52,521 bases of DNA, from positions 1 through 52,521 of the forward strand of contig DGWK01000019.1 of the NCBI GenBank assembly GCA_002395235.1, in the 5' to 3' direction. The translations under genes were made by a program, and so were the position numbers. Origin of the DNA: Lachnospiraceae bacterium UBA4260 (lineage in GTDB: Bacteria > Bacillota > Clostridia > Lachnospirales > Lachnospiraceae). The notes beneath the pieces are model-generated. The model was given only the letters and a program-made list of their open reading frames with translations. It did no database searches and had not been told where the DNA came from. Shown here in pieces: positions 40,559 through 49,552 of this stretch (the stretch's first letter is position 1; each line of letters begins with the position of its first letter).

Positions 40559-41482
40559 ATGATCCAGGATATTGCCCCGCACAGAATGGACAATCAATAC
40601 AGACCGGGCGCCGCGCCGCATAAGGACAGTCCGATCCTTATTTTCACGGGCAGCAGGGTGGAAAATGTTTTGGCGCACGTGTCGGAGGGACACATGCGTT
40701 TTCCTCTCTGCGGGGAAATGCCGGAAGGCGTCGCCTATACCTACCTGTTTTCAATCGATGAGACCGGCTATTTTATGGGAACGGTCAGCGAGGGGGCGGC
40801 GAACAGGCTTCCCGGGGACCTGCAGGAGATCCGGCTCAGAGACCTCCGGCCGCACTATTATCTGGGAGAAGAGAACCGGCACCTGATCTTCGCGGCCTAC
40901 ACGGCCATGCAGCTGGCCGGGTGGTACAGGGACAACCGGTATTGCGGGACCTGCGCGCATATGACCGCGCCTTCAAAGACGGAGAGAGCGCTAGTCTGCC
41001 CCGGATGCGGCCGCACGATCTATCCCCGCATTCTTCCCGCCGTCATCATCGGAGTGATGGACGGCGACCGAATCCTGATGACCAAGTACGCCGGGCGCGG
41101 GATCCCTTTTTATGCGCTGGTGGCCGGTTTTAACGAGGTCGGGGAGACGCTGGAAGAGACCGTCGCCCGCGAAGTGATGGAAGAAGTGGGCCTGAAGGTA
41201 AAAAATATCCGCTATTATAAATCGCAGCCCTGGGGAATCGTAGACGACCTTCTTGCGGGGTTCTACTGCGATGTGGACGGAAGCACGCAGATCACGCTGG
41301 ACACAAATGAGCTCAAGGAGGCGGTCTGGGTGGACAGAAAAGACGTGGAAGGACAGCCGCAGGACCTCAGTCTCACAAACGAGATGATGATCGTGTTCCG
41401 CGAAGGCAGAGAACCCGTCGGCTATCTTTATCGCGATGATCTCGGAGTGAGCCGGAACGCGGACCGAAATGAACTGACATGA
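40559..41482 (+). CDS. nudC: NADH pyrophosphatase / NAD-cap hydrolase, Nudix family
   Basis: The 307-residue protein has an N-terminal beta domain, a four-Cys zinc ribbon (CGTCAHMT...CPGCGRTIYPR, near 131-155), and a complete Nudix box GFNEVGETLEETVAREVMEEVGL (Gx5Ex7REVxEExGL). The following NudC-type signature is SQPWGI where many members have SQPWPFP. NudC splits NAD(H) and removes NAD caps from RNA 5' ends. The start at 40559 gives MIQDIAPH, which fits the family. The stop overlaps the next gene by ATGA, so the two are translationally coupled. Whether NADH or capped RNA is the main substrate is unknown. Confidence 0.9.
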   Translation: MIQDIAPHRMDNQYRPGAAPHKDSPILIFTGSRVENVLAHVSEGHMRFPLCGEMPEGVAYTYLFSIDETGYFMGTVSEGAANRLPGDLQEIRLRDLRPHYYLGEENRHLIFAAYTAMQLAGWYRDNRYCGTCAHMTAPSKTERALVCPGCGRTIYPRILPAVIIGVMDGDRILMTKYAGRGIPFYALVAGFNEVGETLEETVAREVMEEVGLKVKNIRYYKSQPWGIVDDLLAGFYCDVDGSTQITLDTNELKEAVWVDRKDVEGQPQDLSLTNEMMIVFREGREPVGYLYRDDLGVSRNADRNELT

Positions 41483-42975
41483 GAGCGATGAATTTGTATC
41501 TTCTGACCAGGGCAGAAGAGGAGAAAAATTTTTCCCTGCTGGCCGCGGAACTCTCGGGAGTGAGAAAGCACAAGGAATACAGCCGTCATGAAGTGCTCTC
41601 GCTCTGCTCCCTTGTAGAAGGGCTCATTCCCTGCCTGCGGGAAAGATCCGGTCCCGACGGCGGATGGATCTCCTTCCTGGACGGCTTTTATCTCTCCTAT
41701 ACGATCGCCCATATCTCCAAAGAGTTTGACCTTCTCAAGATCTCGGAAGACGGCAAATGTGTTCTCAACATAGAACTTAAGAGCGAGGCGATCGAGGAGG
41801 ACAGGATCAGCAAACAGCTGAGCCAGAACAGATATTATCTCACACATATTTCCACGGCCATTTACTCCTTTACCTATGTCATGGAGACGAATACTCTCTA
41901 CAACCTCAATGAAAAGGGGTATATGCGCGCCTGCGGCATGGAAGAACTGGCGGAACTGCTCTGCAGACCGGTCTTCGAGCGCTTTGTGGAGAAGGATCTG
42001 GAGCAGCTCTTCAAGGCGTCGGACTACCTGATCTCGCCGGTGGACGCCCCTTCCAAATTTCTGCAGGGAAGCTATTTCCTCACCAATCAGCAGTTTGAAT
42101 TCAAAAAGAAGATCCTGGACCTGCTCCGGGAGGAAGAAGGGGACAGGACTCCCCTGATCGCGGTATCCGGGAGCGCCGGAACAGGAAAAACGCTGCTTTT
42201 ATTTGACCTTGCGCTGGAGCTGTCCAAAAAGAAGAAAGTACTGATCCTTCTGGGAGGAAAGCTGCAGGACGGACATAGGATCCTCGATGAGCGCCTCAAG
42301 AAAGTGTGGATTCGCAGAGCGGAGGAGGACTACAGCGACCAGGAGTGGTCCTGTATTCTGGTGGATGAGGCCAACCGGATGTCGGCGGAATCCCTGGAGC
42401 GGCTGCTGGACTACGCGGAGTCGGAAGGGACTCCCTGCATTCTGGCTTTTGACCCGCGGCGCGTCAAGGAACCGGAGGATAAAGACAATGAGATCCGCCG
42501 CAGGATCAGGGAATACAAGCCGCTCGTACTGTCGTTTACCGGCAATATCAGGATCAACCGACCCATTTACGCGTTCCTGCGCGGCCTGTTCAACAAAAAG
42601 GAGAACACCGCATCGGCGGACCTGAGCTGCATCGACGTTCTCTATGCCGGGGACAGGGAATCGGCCGGCTGCATTCTGGACTACTACGCGGGAAAAGGAT
42701 ACCACAGGATCCTGCTTCCCGGCGGGTGCGGCGAAAAAAGAGAGGGACTGGGGGAAGACGACATCGTCGGCCTTGAGATCGAAAAGGTGGCGGTCGTATT
42801 AGATGACAGGTTTTATTATGACGAGGAGCAGCACCTCAAGGCCCGGGGAGATTCGGGAGAGGAAGCGCTGACGCTTCTGTACGAGGGAATCTCCAGGACC
42901 CGGGAGATGCTGTGCGTGGTCGTTATGGGGAGCGAGAAACTGCTGTCAGAGATCATGGAGATCAAAAACCGGTGA
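41479..42975 (+). CDS. PD-(D/E)xK nuclease-like domain fused to a DUF2075/SF1-like P-loop domain
   Basis: The 498-residue protein has two parts. Residues of about 60-120 read as a PD-(D/E)xK nuclease core: Asp84 in KEFDLLKI, Glu99-x-Lys101 in LNIELKS, and a following helix with Gln residues (SKQLSQNRYYL). Residues 220-495 form a P-loop module with Walker A GSAGTGKT (231-238), Walker B CILVDEANRM (Asp296-Glu297), a motif-III-like ILAFDPRRV, and a final GISRTREMLCVVVMG like helicase motif VI (SRTR). This matches DUF2075-type ATPases. It starts in a 4-bp overlap with nudC. A role in nucleic-acid processing or phage defence is possible but not shown. It could also start at 41488. Confidence 0.72.
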   Translation: MRAMNLYLLTRAEEEKNFSLLAAELSGVRKHKEYSRHEVLSLCSLVEGLIPCLRERSGPDGGWISFLDGFYLSYTIAHISKEFDLLKISEDGKCVLNIELKSEAIEEDRISKQLSQNRYYLTHISTAIYSFTYVMETNTLYNLNEKGYMRACGMEELAELLCRPVFERFVEKDLEQLFKASDYLISPVDAPSKFLQGSYFLTNQQFEFKKKILDLLREEEGDRTPLIAVSGSAGTGKTLLLFDLALELSKKKKVLILLGGKLQDGHRILDERLKKVWIRRAEEDYSDQEWSCILVDEANRMSAESLERLLDYAESEGTPCILAFDPRRVKEPEDKDNEIRRRIREYKPLVLSFTGNIRINRPIYAFLRGLFNKKENTASADLSCIDVLYAGDRESAGCILDYYAGKGYHRILLPGGCGEKREGLGEDDIVGLEIEKVAVVLDDRFYYDEEQHLKARGDSGEEALTLLYEGISRTREMLCVVVMGSEKLLSEIMEIKNR

Positions 42976-42990
42976 CTGACAAGTTTAGAT

Positions 42991-44853
42991 ATGGAGTATA
43001 TATTGCATAAAAGAGAGAAAAAGCGGGGATTTGAGAGCTCCCTGTCCCTCATTGCCTACTTTCTGAGAGGGAGCGCAGGGTTCTTCCTGCTGAGCATGGC
43101 CTTTGCCGCGCTCGTGTCCTTTTTGGACATGATCCTGCCGGCAATGATCAGTTTTACCGTTGATAGTGTGATCGCAGACAAGGCGCCGGATCTTCCGGCG
43201 TCTCTTTTGGCGTGTCTTGACGCGGCCGGAGGGATCGGGCGCCTGCGCGCGAATCCTGTTCTCATCGCCGCCGCCGTTATGGCCGTCGCTTTTATGGCCG
43301 CGTGCTTTCGCTTCCTCTTTCGCTATTTTAACGAGGTGGCGGCCGAGAGATTCGTAAAGCGGATGCGGGACGAGATCTATGCCAAAATATTGCGGCTTCC
43401 CTATTCCTGGTACGGCACCAACAGCACGGGAGATATCATACAGAGATGCACCTCCGACGTGGAGACCATAAAGGTGTTTGTCTCCGAACAGCTGACGTCC
43501 CTGATCCGGGTCATCATTCTGATCATTCTGGCGATCTATTTCATGGCCGGGATCGACACAAAGATGACGGCGGCCGCGGCGGTCTTCATACCGGTCGTGA
43601 TCGGCTACTCCCTGTTCTTCTACGCCAGGATCGGCGACGCCTTTGAAAAGGCGGACGAAGAGGAGAGCCGCCTGTCGGCGATCGCGCAGGAGAACCTGAC
43701 CGGAGTCAGGGTCGTGCGCGCTTTCGGAAGAGAGCAGTATGAGAGGGACAGATTTGAAAAGCAGAACGAATACTACACGGGATTCTGGATCCGCCTGATC
43801 ATTATTCTCACCCACAACTGGGTCACCGGAGATATCATGACGGGACTGCAGTATCTTCTCGTAAATGTCATGGGAGCGGTCTTTTGCGTGAGGGGAACCC
43901 TGACAGCCGGCCAGTTCATCGCCTTTGTCTCCTACAACAGCCTGCTGATCTGGCCCGTCCGTTCTCTGGGACGCGTCATCTCGGAGATGAGCAAAGCGGG
44001 GATTTCGGTGGAAAGGCTCCGCTATATCATGAACGCGGAAGAGGAGAAAGAGCCGGAAGAGATGCTGACGCCTCCCATGGACGCGGACATTTCCTTCGAA
44101 CACGTCTCTTTCCGCTATGAGGGAGATGAGAAGAACGCGCTGTCCGATGTGACGTTCACGGCAAAAGCCGGCACGACCGTAGGGATCCTTGGCGGGACGG
44201 GATCGGGCAAGTCGACGCTCATGTACCTTCTCGAAAAGCTGTATCCGCTGGGAGAGGGGCAGGGCCGGATCCTGGTCGGCGGCACAGACCTTGCGAAGAT
44301 CAGCACTTCTTATGTGCGCTCTCAGATCGGCATGGTCCTGCAGGAGCCGCACCTGTTCTCGCGCTCCATCGCGGAGAACATCGCGATCACTTCCGACGAG
44401 CTCGGGGAAGAAGAGGTGCGCCGGGCGAGCACGGCGGCAGACCTCACGGAGACGGTGGACAGGTTCCCTTCGGGCTTCGACACTTTTGTCGGCGAGCGCG
44501 GCGTCACTCTTTCCGGCGGCCAGAAGCAGAGGACAGCCATTGCCCAGATGCTGATCAGAAAGTGCCCTGTCATGATCTTCGACGACTCCCTCTCGGCAGT
44601 GGACTCCGAGACAGACGCCCGCATCCGGGCAGCCCTCCTGCGGGAGACCGCCGGCGCGACGGTCTTTCTGATCTCTCACAGGATCACGACGATCATGGAC
44701 GCGGACCAGATCATCGTCATGGAGAGGGGGCGCATAACGCAGAAGGGGACCCACGAGGAGCTGAAGGCTGTACCCGGCTTATACAGGGAGATTTGCGACC
44801 TGCAGCTCCCCGGCGGTAATCGAAAAGGGAGAAAGGGGGATGACAATGAATAA
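42991..44853 (+). CDS. ABC exporter half-transporter, subunit 1 (degenerate-site NBD)
   Basis: The 620 residues hold a six-helix type IV exporter membrane domain (about 25-345) and an ABC ATPase domain (about 365-600). Walker A is GGTGSGKS and the signature is LSGGQKQR. Walker B is MIFDDSLS, in which Asp532 replaces the catalytic Glu. The Asp and the odd signature of the partner fall in the same composite site, so this pair is a heterodimer with one weak and one active site. No clear ribosome site precedes ATG at 42991, which lies 15 bp after the nuclease gene. The substrate (drug, peptide or lipid) is unknown. Confidence 0.92.
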   Translation: MEYILHKREKKRGFESSLSLIAYFLRGSAGFFLLSMAFAALVSFLDMILPAMISFTVDSVIADKAPDLPASLLACLDAAGGIGRLRANPVLIAAAVMAVAFMAACFRFLFRYFNEVAAERFVKRMRDEIYAKILRLPYSWYGTNSTGDIIQRCTSDVETIKVFVSEQLTSLIRVIILIILAIYFMAGIDTKMTAAAAVFIPVVIGYSLFFYARIGDAFEKADEEESRLSAIAQENLTGVRVVRAFGREQYERDRFEKQNEYYTGFWIRLIIILTHNWVTGDIMTGLQYLLVNVMGAVFCVRGTLTAGQFIAFVSYNSLLIWPVRSLGRVISEMSKAGISVERLRYIMNAEEEKEPEEMLTPPMDADISFEHVSFRYEGDEKNALSDVTFTAKAGTTVGILGGTGSGKSTLMYLLEKLYPLGEGQGRILVGGTDLAKISTSYVRSQIGMVLQEPHLFSRSIAENIAITSDELGEEEVRRASTAADLTETVDRFPSGFDTFVGERGVTLSGGQKQRTAIAQMLIRKCPVMIFDDSLSAVDSETDARIRAALLRETAGATVFLISHRITTIMDADQIIVMERGRITQKGTHEELKAVPGLYREICDLQLPGGNRKGRKGDDNE

Positions 44854-46651
44854 AGAAAAGAAAACTTCCTCCCTGCCTCTTTTCGGGCTCCCGAGACTCC
44901 TCCCGCTCTTGAAGCCCTATCGGGTCAGGATGATCCGAATGATCGCGCTGGGACTGGTCTGCAGCGTGATCGACGTGTGCTATCCGCTTTTTAACCGGTA
45001 CGCGCTGGATCACTTCGCGGCGGAGGGCACCCTGGAAGGGCTTCCCGCCTTTATCCTGCTGTATCTGGCAGTTCTGGCCTTCCAGTCCCTGGTCAACAAT
45101 AAGTCGATGAAAGACGCCGGGATCGTGGAGATGCACGTGGACAGGGATCTGAGAAATCTCGCCTTCTCGCACCTGCAGACGCTGTCCTTTTCCTATTTTA
45201 ACAGAAACAGTGTGGGATATATTCACGCCAGGGTGATGAGCGACACCGGCAAGATCGGGGAGATGGTCTCCTGGAGAATGATGGACTGCATCTGGAACGG
45301 TTCCTACATACTGTTCGCGGTGGCCGTCATGTTCTTTACCGAGCCCGTACTCGCGGCCCGGATGATCGCCCTGCTGGCAGTCTGCACCCTGGTGGTCAGC
45401 ATCTTCCAGAAGAAACTGATCGCCATTAACCGCAGGATCCGCGAGATCAATTCCAGGATCACGGGAAACTTCAACGAGGAGATCACAGGGGCCAGATCGG
45501 TGAAAATTCTCGGCATTGAGGAAATCATGCAGAAAGAATTCGAGTCCGACACTGAGAAGATGCGCGCCCAGTCCGTCCGGGCCGTAAAGCACTCGGCGAT
45601 GCTCATCAGCACAGTCACGCTGATGTCCTCCTTCGCTCTGGCGCTGGTCCTGTGGCAGGGCGGCATGATGACCCGGGCCGGCCTCATGAAGATCGGAACG
45701 CTGTCCGTCTTCCTCTCTTACGCGGTCGGCATGATGGAACCTCTGCAGTTCATCATCCAGAATGTATCCGCTTTTATAGGGATTCAGGCCAACATTGAGC
45801 GATTCACGGACCTTCTGGCGGAGCCCTCGGATGTGACGGACACCCCTGAGGTCATCGCGCGCTACGGAGACGGTTTCCATCCCCGCTATGAGAACTGGGA
45901 AGAGATCAAGGGAGACGTTGAATTTGAAGACGTGACGTTCCGCTATCCGGACGGGGAAGAAAATGTGCTGGAGCATTTCAGCCTGAAGGTGCACAGTGGG
46001 CAAAATATTGCCATCGTGGGAGAGACGGGCGCCGGGAAATCCACCCTGGTCAACCTGGTGTGCCGCTTCTATGAGCCCACGGAAGGGAGGATCCTGATCG
46101 ACGGAAGGGACTGCAGGGAGCGGTCCCAGCTGTGGCTTCACAGGAACCTGGGCTATGTGCTGCAGACGCCTTATCTCTTTTCGGGAACGGTGCGGGATAA
46201 TCTGAGATACGGAAAGCCGGAGGCGACGGACGAACAGATCATGGAAGCGCTCAGAATGGTCAGCGCGGAAAGAATCGTGGCGCGCATGGGCGGCCTCGAC
46301 AGCGATGTGGGGGAGGGCGGCAGCGGCCTCTCCACCGGAGAAAAGCAGCTTCTCTCTTTTGCCAGGGCTCTGCTTGCGGACCCCAGGCTCCTGATCCTGG
46401 ACGAGGCCACTTCCTCCATCGACACCCTGACGGAAATGGCAATACAGAAAGCCATCTCCGTGGTTACCAGGAACAGGACTTCCTTCGTGATCGCGCACAG
46501 ACTCTCGACGATCGTCAGCGCGGACCTGATCCTGGTAGTCAGAGACGGAAAAATAACGGAGAGAGGGACACACAGCGAGCTGATGGCGAGAAAAGGGTAT
46601 TACTATTCGCTGTACACGATGCAGTATGTGAAGGAAATCCCGGCCATGTAG
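44846..46651 (+). CDS. ABC exporter half-transporter, subunit 2 (catalytic-site NBD)
   Basis: The 601-residue half-transporter has six membrane helices (about 20-320) and an ABC domain (about 355-595). Walker A is GETGAGKS, Walker B is LILDEATSSID with catalytic Glu520, and the signature is the variant LSTGEKQ. The start at 44846 has GGGGG 6 nt upstream; ATG at 44840 touches that tract, so it is less likely. The gene overlaps subunit 1 by 8 bp. It ends 27 bp from the convergent PHP gene with no clear terminator. Function as a heterodimeric exporter is well supported; the substrate is unknown. Confidence 0.92.
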   Translation: MNKEKKTSSLPLFGLPRLLPLLKPYRVRMIRMIALGLVCSVIDVCYPLFNRYALDHFAAEGTLEGLPAFILLYLAVLAFQSLVNNKSMKDAGIVEMHVDRDLRNLAFSHLQTLSFSYFNRNSVGYIHARVMSDTGKIGEMVSWRMMDCIWNGSYILFAVAVMFFTEPVLAARMIALLAVCTLVVSIFQKKLIAINRRIREINSRITGNFNEEITGARSVKILGIEEIMQKEFESDTEKMRAQSVRAVKHSAMLISTVTLMSSFALALVLWQGGMMTRAGLMKIGTLSVFLSYAVGMMEPLQFIIQNVSAFIGIQANIERFTDLLAEPSDVTDTPEVIARYGDGFHPRYENWEEIKGDVEFEDVTFRYPDGEENVLEHFSLKVHSGQNIAIVGETGAGKSTLVNLVCRFYEPTEGRILIDGRDCRERSQLWLHRNLGYVLQTPYLFSGTVRDNLRYGKPEATDEQIMEALRMVSAERIVARMGGLDSDVGEGGSGLSTGEKQLLSFARALLADPRLLILDEATSSIDTLTEMAIQKAISVVTRNRTSFVIAHRLSTIVSADLILVVRDGKITERGTHSELMARKGYYYSLYTMQYVKEIPAM

Positions 46652-46678
46652 TTTTTAATATAGCTTTAATGCAGCTTT

Positions 46679-47584
46679 TCACTCCCGGCGCAGCTGCAGC
46701 GCCTTCTCGCGCAGAGGCGGCAGAAGCGTATCCGGCACATACAGATGGCCGTATCCGGTGCCGAGATCGAGGTTTTTCTTGTTCTCGCCGTGGAAATCGC
46801 TTCCTCCGCTGGGAAGAAGGTCGTAATCCTCCGCGATCTTCATAAGCGCCTGCGTGTCGGCGGGCTTGTAAGAAGAATAGTAGACTTCGATCCCAATCAG
46901 TCCCTCCTCCTTCAGGGAAGAGACAAGGACTCGCAGCTCCCGGTCCCCCAGTTTGTACTGCAGGGGATGCGCCAGGATCGGAACGCTGCCAAAAGAGAGA
47001 AGGTAGCGGACGGCGTCGCGGGGCGTAATTTTGTCCCTGGGAACATAGTAGGGGCAATCGTCCCCGATCAGCCTTCGGAACGCCTCGTCTATGGAAGAGA
47101 TCATACCCTTGCTGAGGAGATAGCGCGCGAAATGCGGGCGCGTCAGTACAGTGTCGGGGAAGGCCTTCTGAAGGTCCTCATAGGACACCGGATATCCGCC
47201 CTCGGTCAGAAGACGGCACATCTTTTTATTGCGGTAGACCCTGGAGTGGGCATATTCCTCAAGTTTTTCCGAAAACGCAGTGTTTTTGTAATCCACGAAA
47301 AGACCGACGACGTGGACGCTTACGCCGTTGTATTCGGTGGAGAGCTCTACGCCGGGGATCACCTCCGGCACTGAACAGATGTCGGGGAGAGAACCGCTGC
47401 CGGACTCGCTTTCCCGCCGCAGCTGGGCGGCGGCCTGCACGGCCTCTTCAACGCCGTCTACCGTGTCGTGGTCCGTGAGCGCGATCGCGGCAAGCCCTTT
47501 GCGCGCCGCATAGCGCACAAGCTGCGTCGGCGTATAGGTGCCGTCCGATTTAGTGGAATGTGTGTGAAGATCGATTGGATGCAT
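46679..47584 (-). CDS. PHP domain phosphoesterase (YciV/RNase AM-like)
   Basis: The 301-residue protein begins DLHTHSTKSDGT and has ALTDHDTVDGVEEA, the metal-binding His/Asp motifs of the PHP fold. It continues with IPGVELSTEYNGVSVHVVGL, RPHFARYLLSKG, VPILAHPLQYK and the final GGSDFHGEN. This set matches the YciV/TrpH branch, whose studied members split 3',5'-nucleotide bisphosphates and trim RNA 5' ends. GGAGG precedes ATG at 47584. It reads the same way as, and lies 111 bp downstream of, the second ABC-F gene, with a hairpin between them. Confidence 0.9.
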   Translation of the reverse strand: MHPIDLHTHSTKSDGTYTPTQLVRYAARKGLAAIALTDHDTVDGVEEAVQAAAQLRRESESGSGSLPDICSVPEVIPGVELSTEYNGVSVHVVGLFVDYKNTAFSEKLEEYAHSRVYRNKKMCRLLTEGGYPVSYEDLQKAFPDTVLTRPHFARYLLSKGMISSIDEAFRRLIGDDCPYYVPRDKITPRDAVRYLLSFGSVPILAHPLQYKLGDRELRVLVSSLKEEGLIGIEVYYSSYKPADTQALMKIAEDYDLLPSGGSDFHGENKKNLDLGTGYGHLYVPDTLLPPLREKALQLRRE

Positions 47585-47643
47585 GAACAGGTTCCTCCAT
47601 CTGGTGAAAAGTATACAAGAAGAGCTGCTCCTTAGATAAATGA

Positions 47644-47675
47644 CAGCCGGCCGTTTTGGATAAAACGGCCGGCTG
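47644..47675 (-). terminator. Long hairpin after the second ABC-F gene (probable terminator)
   Basis: CAGCCGGCCGTTTT (47644-47657) pairs perfectly with AAAACGGCCGGCTG (47662-47675) around GGAT. On the minus strand TCATTTAT follows, a weak T-tract. Confidence 0.65.
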
Positions 47676-47695
47676 AAATTTTATCTGCCGGTATG

Positions 47696-49333
47696 TCAGT
47701 TGCTGTCCTCTTCGCGGACCGCCTCGTAGACAGTTCTCTTTCTGGCCTCGGCGTTGTTCTCAAGATAATCGTCGTAGGTCGTGATCTTATCAATGATGCT
47801 GCCGTCGGGCAGGATCTCAATGATTCTGTTCGCGGTTGTCTGAACAACCTGGTGGTCACGGCAGGCGATCAGCTCTACGCCGGGAAACTTGATCATGCCT
47901 TCATTGAGTGCGGAGATGGACTCCATGTCCAGGTGGTTGGTAGGCTCGTCAAAGATCAGGCAGTTGGCGCCGCTGATCATCATCTTGGAGAGCTGGCAGC
48001 GGACCTTTTCTCCTCCGGAGAGGACTCCGATCTTCTTTACGCCGTCATCTCCGGCAAAGAGCATTCTGCCAAGGAACCCTCTGACATAAGTGACGTCCTT
48101 GATGGGAGAGTAGCCGGTCAGCCATTCGGTGATGGTCAGATCGCCCTTGAACTCCTTGGAGTTGTCTTTCTCGAAGTAAGCCTGGGATGTGGTGACGCCC
48201 CATTTGTAAGTTCCCTCGTCAGGTTCCATCCTGCCCATCAGGATCTCAAACAGCGTTGTCTTGGCCAGCTCCTGGCTTCCGACAAAGGCGATCTTATCGT
48301 CGTGGCCGACGACAAAGGACACATTGTCCAAAACTTTCACGCCGTTGATGGTCTTGCTGATCCCGCTGACGGTGAGCACTTCGTTTCCGATCTCTCTGTC
48401 CGGGCGGAAATCGATGTAAGGATATTTGCGGCTGGAGGGCTTGATCTCATCGAGCTGGATCTTCTCAAGAGCGCGCTTGCGGCTCGTCGCCTGCTTGGAC
48501 TTGGAAGCGTTCGCGGAGAAGCGGGAGATGAATTCCTTCAGTTCCTTGATCTTCTCTTCCTTCTTCTTGTTGGCTTCCTTCATCTGACGGATCAGGAGAC
48601 GGGAGGATTCATACCAGAAATCATAGTTTCCGGCAAAGAGTGTGATCTTTCCGTAATCAATATCCGCGATATAGGTGCAGACCTTGTTGAGGAAGTAGCG
48701 GTCGTGGGAGACGACGATGACGGTGTTGGGGAAATTGATAAGAAATTCCTCCAGCCACGCGATCGCGTCCAGATCCAGATGGTTGGTGGGCTCGTCCAGG
48801 AGCAGGATATCGGGATTGCCGAAGAGCGCCCTGGCGAGAAGCACCTTGACCTTCTGCGCGCCGGTCAGTTCTCTCATGAGATAGCTGTGGAGATCTGTCT
48901 CGATACCGAGGCCGTTGAGGAGCGACTCCGCGTCCGATTCGGCTTCCCAGCCGTTCATCTCCGCGAACTCGGTCTCAAGCTCACTGGCTTTGATTCCGTC
49001 TTCGTCGGAAAAATCCTCTTTCATATAGAGCGCGTCCTTCTCCTTCATGATCTCAAAGAGACGGGGATTGCCCTGAATGACAGTATCGAGAACAACCTGG
49101 TTGTCGTATTTATTCTGGTCCTGTTCCAGAAAGGAAAGTCTCTGTCCCGGAGTGATCGACACGTTTCCGCCCGTTGTGTCCAGCTGGCCGCTGAGGATCC
49201 TGAGAAATGTGGATTTGCCGGCGCCGTTGGCGCCGATGATCCCGTAGCAGTTACCTTCCGTAAATTTGATGTTGACATCCTCAAACAGAGCTTTTTTGCC
49301 GAGTCTGAGAGTGACATTGTTTGCTGCGATCAT
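47696..49333 (-). CDS. ABC-F family ATPase (YkpA/YbiT-like)
   Basis: The 545-residue soluble protein has two ABC domains. Walker A1 is GANGAGKS (34-41), with the signature LTGAQKVK and LLDEPTNHLD. The second domain reads GSQELAKT where GxxGxGKT/S is expected, then LSGGEKVR and IFDEPTNHLD. The LTGAQ signature and the altered second Walker A fit the YkpA/YbiT branch. Members act at the ribosome. The start at 49333 has AAGGAGG 4 nt upstream; the frame stays open for another 120 codons upstream, but those residues are unlike the family and cross the promoter. It is divergent from the phosphodiesterase gene, and a hairpin begins its mRNA. Confidence 0.92.
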   Translation of the reverse strand: MIAANNVTLRLGKKALFEDVNIKFTEGNCYGIIGANGAGKSTFLRILSGQLDTTGGNVSITPGQRLSFLEQDQNKYDNQVVLDTVIQGNPRLFEIMKEKDALYMKEDFSDEDGIKASELETEFAEMNGWEAESDAESLLNGLGIETDLHSYLMRELTGAQKVKVLLARALFGNPDILLLDEPTNHLDLDAIAWLEEFLINFPNTVIVVSHDRYFLNKVCTYIADIDYGKITLFAGNYDFWYESSRLLIRQMKEANKKKEEKIKELKEFISRFSANASKSKQATSRKRALEKIQLDEIKPSSRKYPYIDFRPDREIGNEVLTVSGISKTINGVKVLDNVSFVVGHDDKIAFVGSQELAKTTLFEILMGRMEPDEGTYKWGVTTSQAYFEKDNSKEFKGDLTITEWLTGYSPIKDVTYVRGFLGRMLFAGDDGVKKIGVLSGGEKVRCQLSKMMISGANCLIFDEPTNHLDMESISALNEGMIKFPGVELIACRDHQVVQTTANRIIEILPDGSIIDKITTYDDYLENNAEARKRTVYEAVREEDSN

Positions 49334-49353
49334 GTAGCCTCCTTTTTTCCATA

Positions 49354-49378
49354 ACAAAAAACGCAGACATAAATCTGC
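49354..49378 (-). promoter_or_regulatory. Hairpin plus T-run at the 5' end of the second ABC-F mRNA (possible attenuator)
   Basis: On the minus strand GCAGA (49378-49374), loop TTTATG, TCTGC (49367-49363) is followed by GTTTTTT. It starts at or within 1-2 nt of the predicted transcription start. The stem is only 5 bp (7 with flanking A-T/G-T pairs), so it could be a short attenuator or a 5' protective hairpin. Confidence 0.4.
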
Positions 49379-49385
49379 TTTTATA

Positions 49386-49414
49386 ATAATAACCAAGCGG
49401 CGCCCTGTAAGCAA
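49386..49414 (-). promoter_or_regulatory. Promoter of the second ABC-F gene
   Basis: On the minus strand TTGCTT (49414-49409) and TATTAT (49391-49386) are 17 bp apart. Confidence 0.6.
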
Positions 49415-49552
49415 GCGATGCTTTTCATAAAAATAAATATTTACCGTTTCAAGTTTCAATAAATGTGCACAGATGATTGACGAATTAGAATAGTATTTTG
49501 GTAGAAATAGTGTTAAACTGTCTAATATAAAAGGACAGCAGAAGAGGATTAC

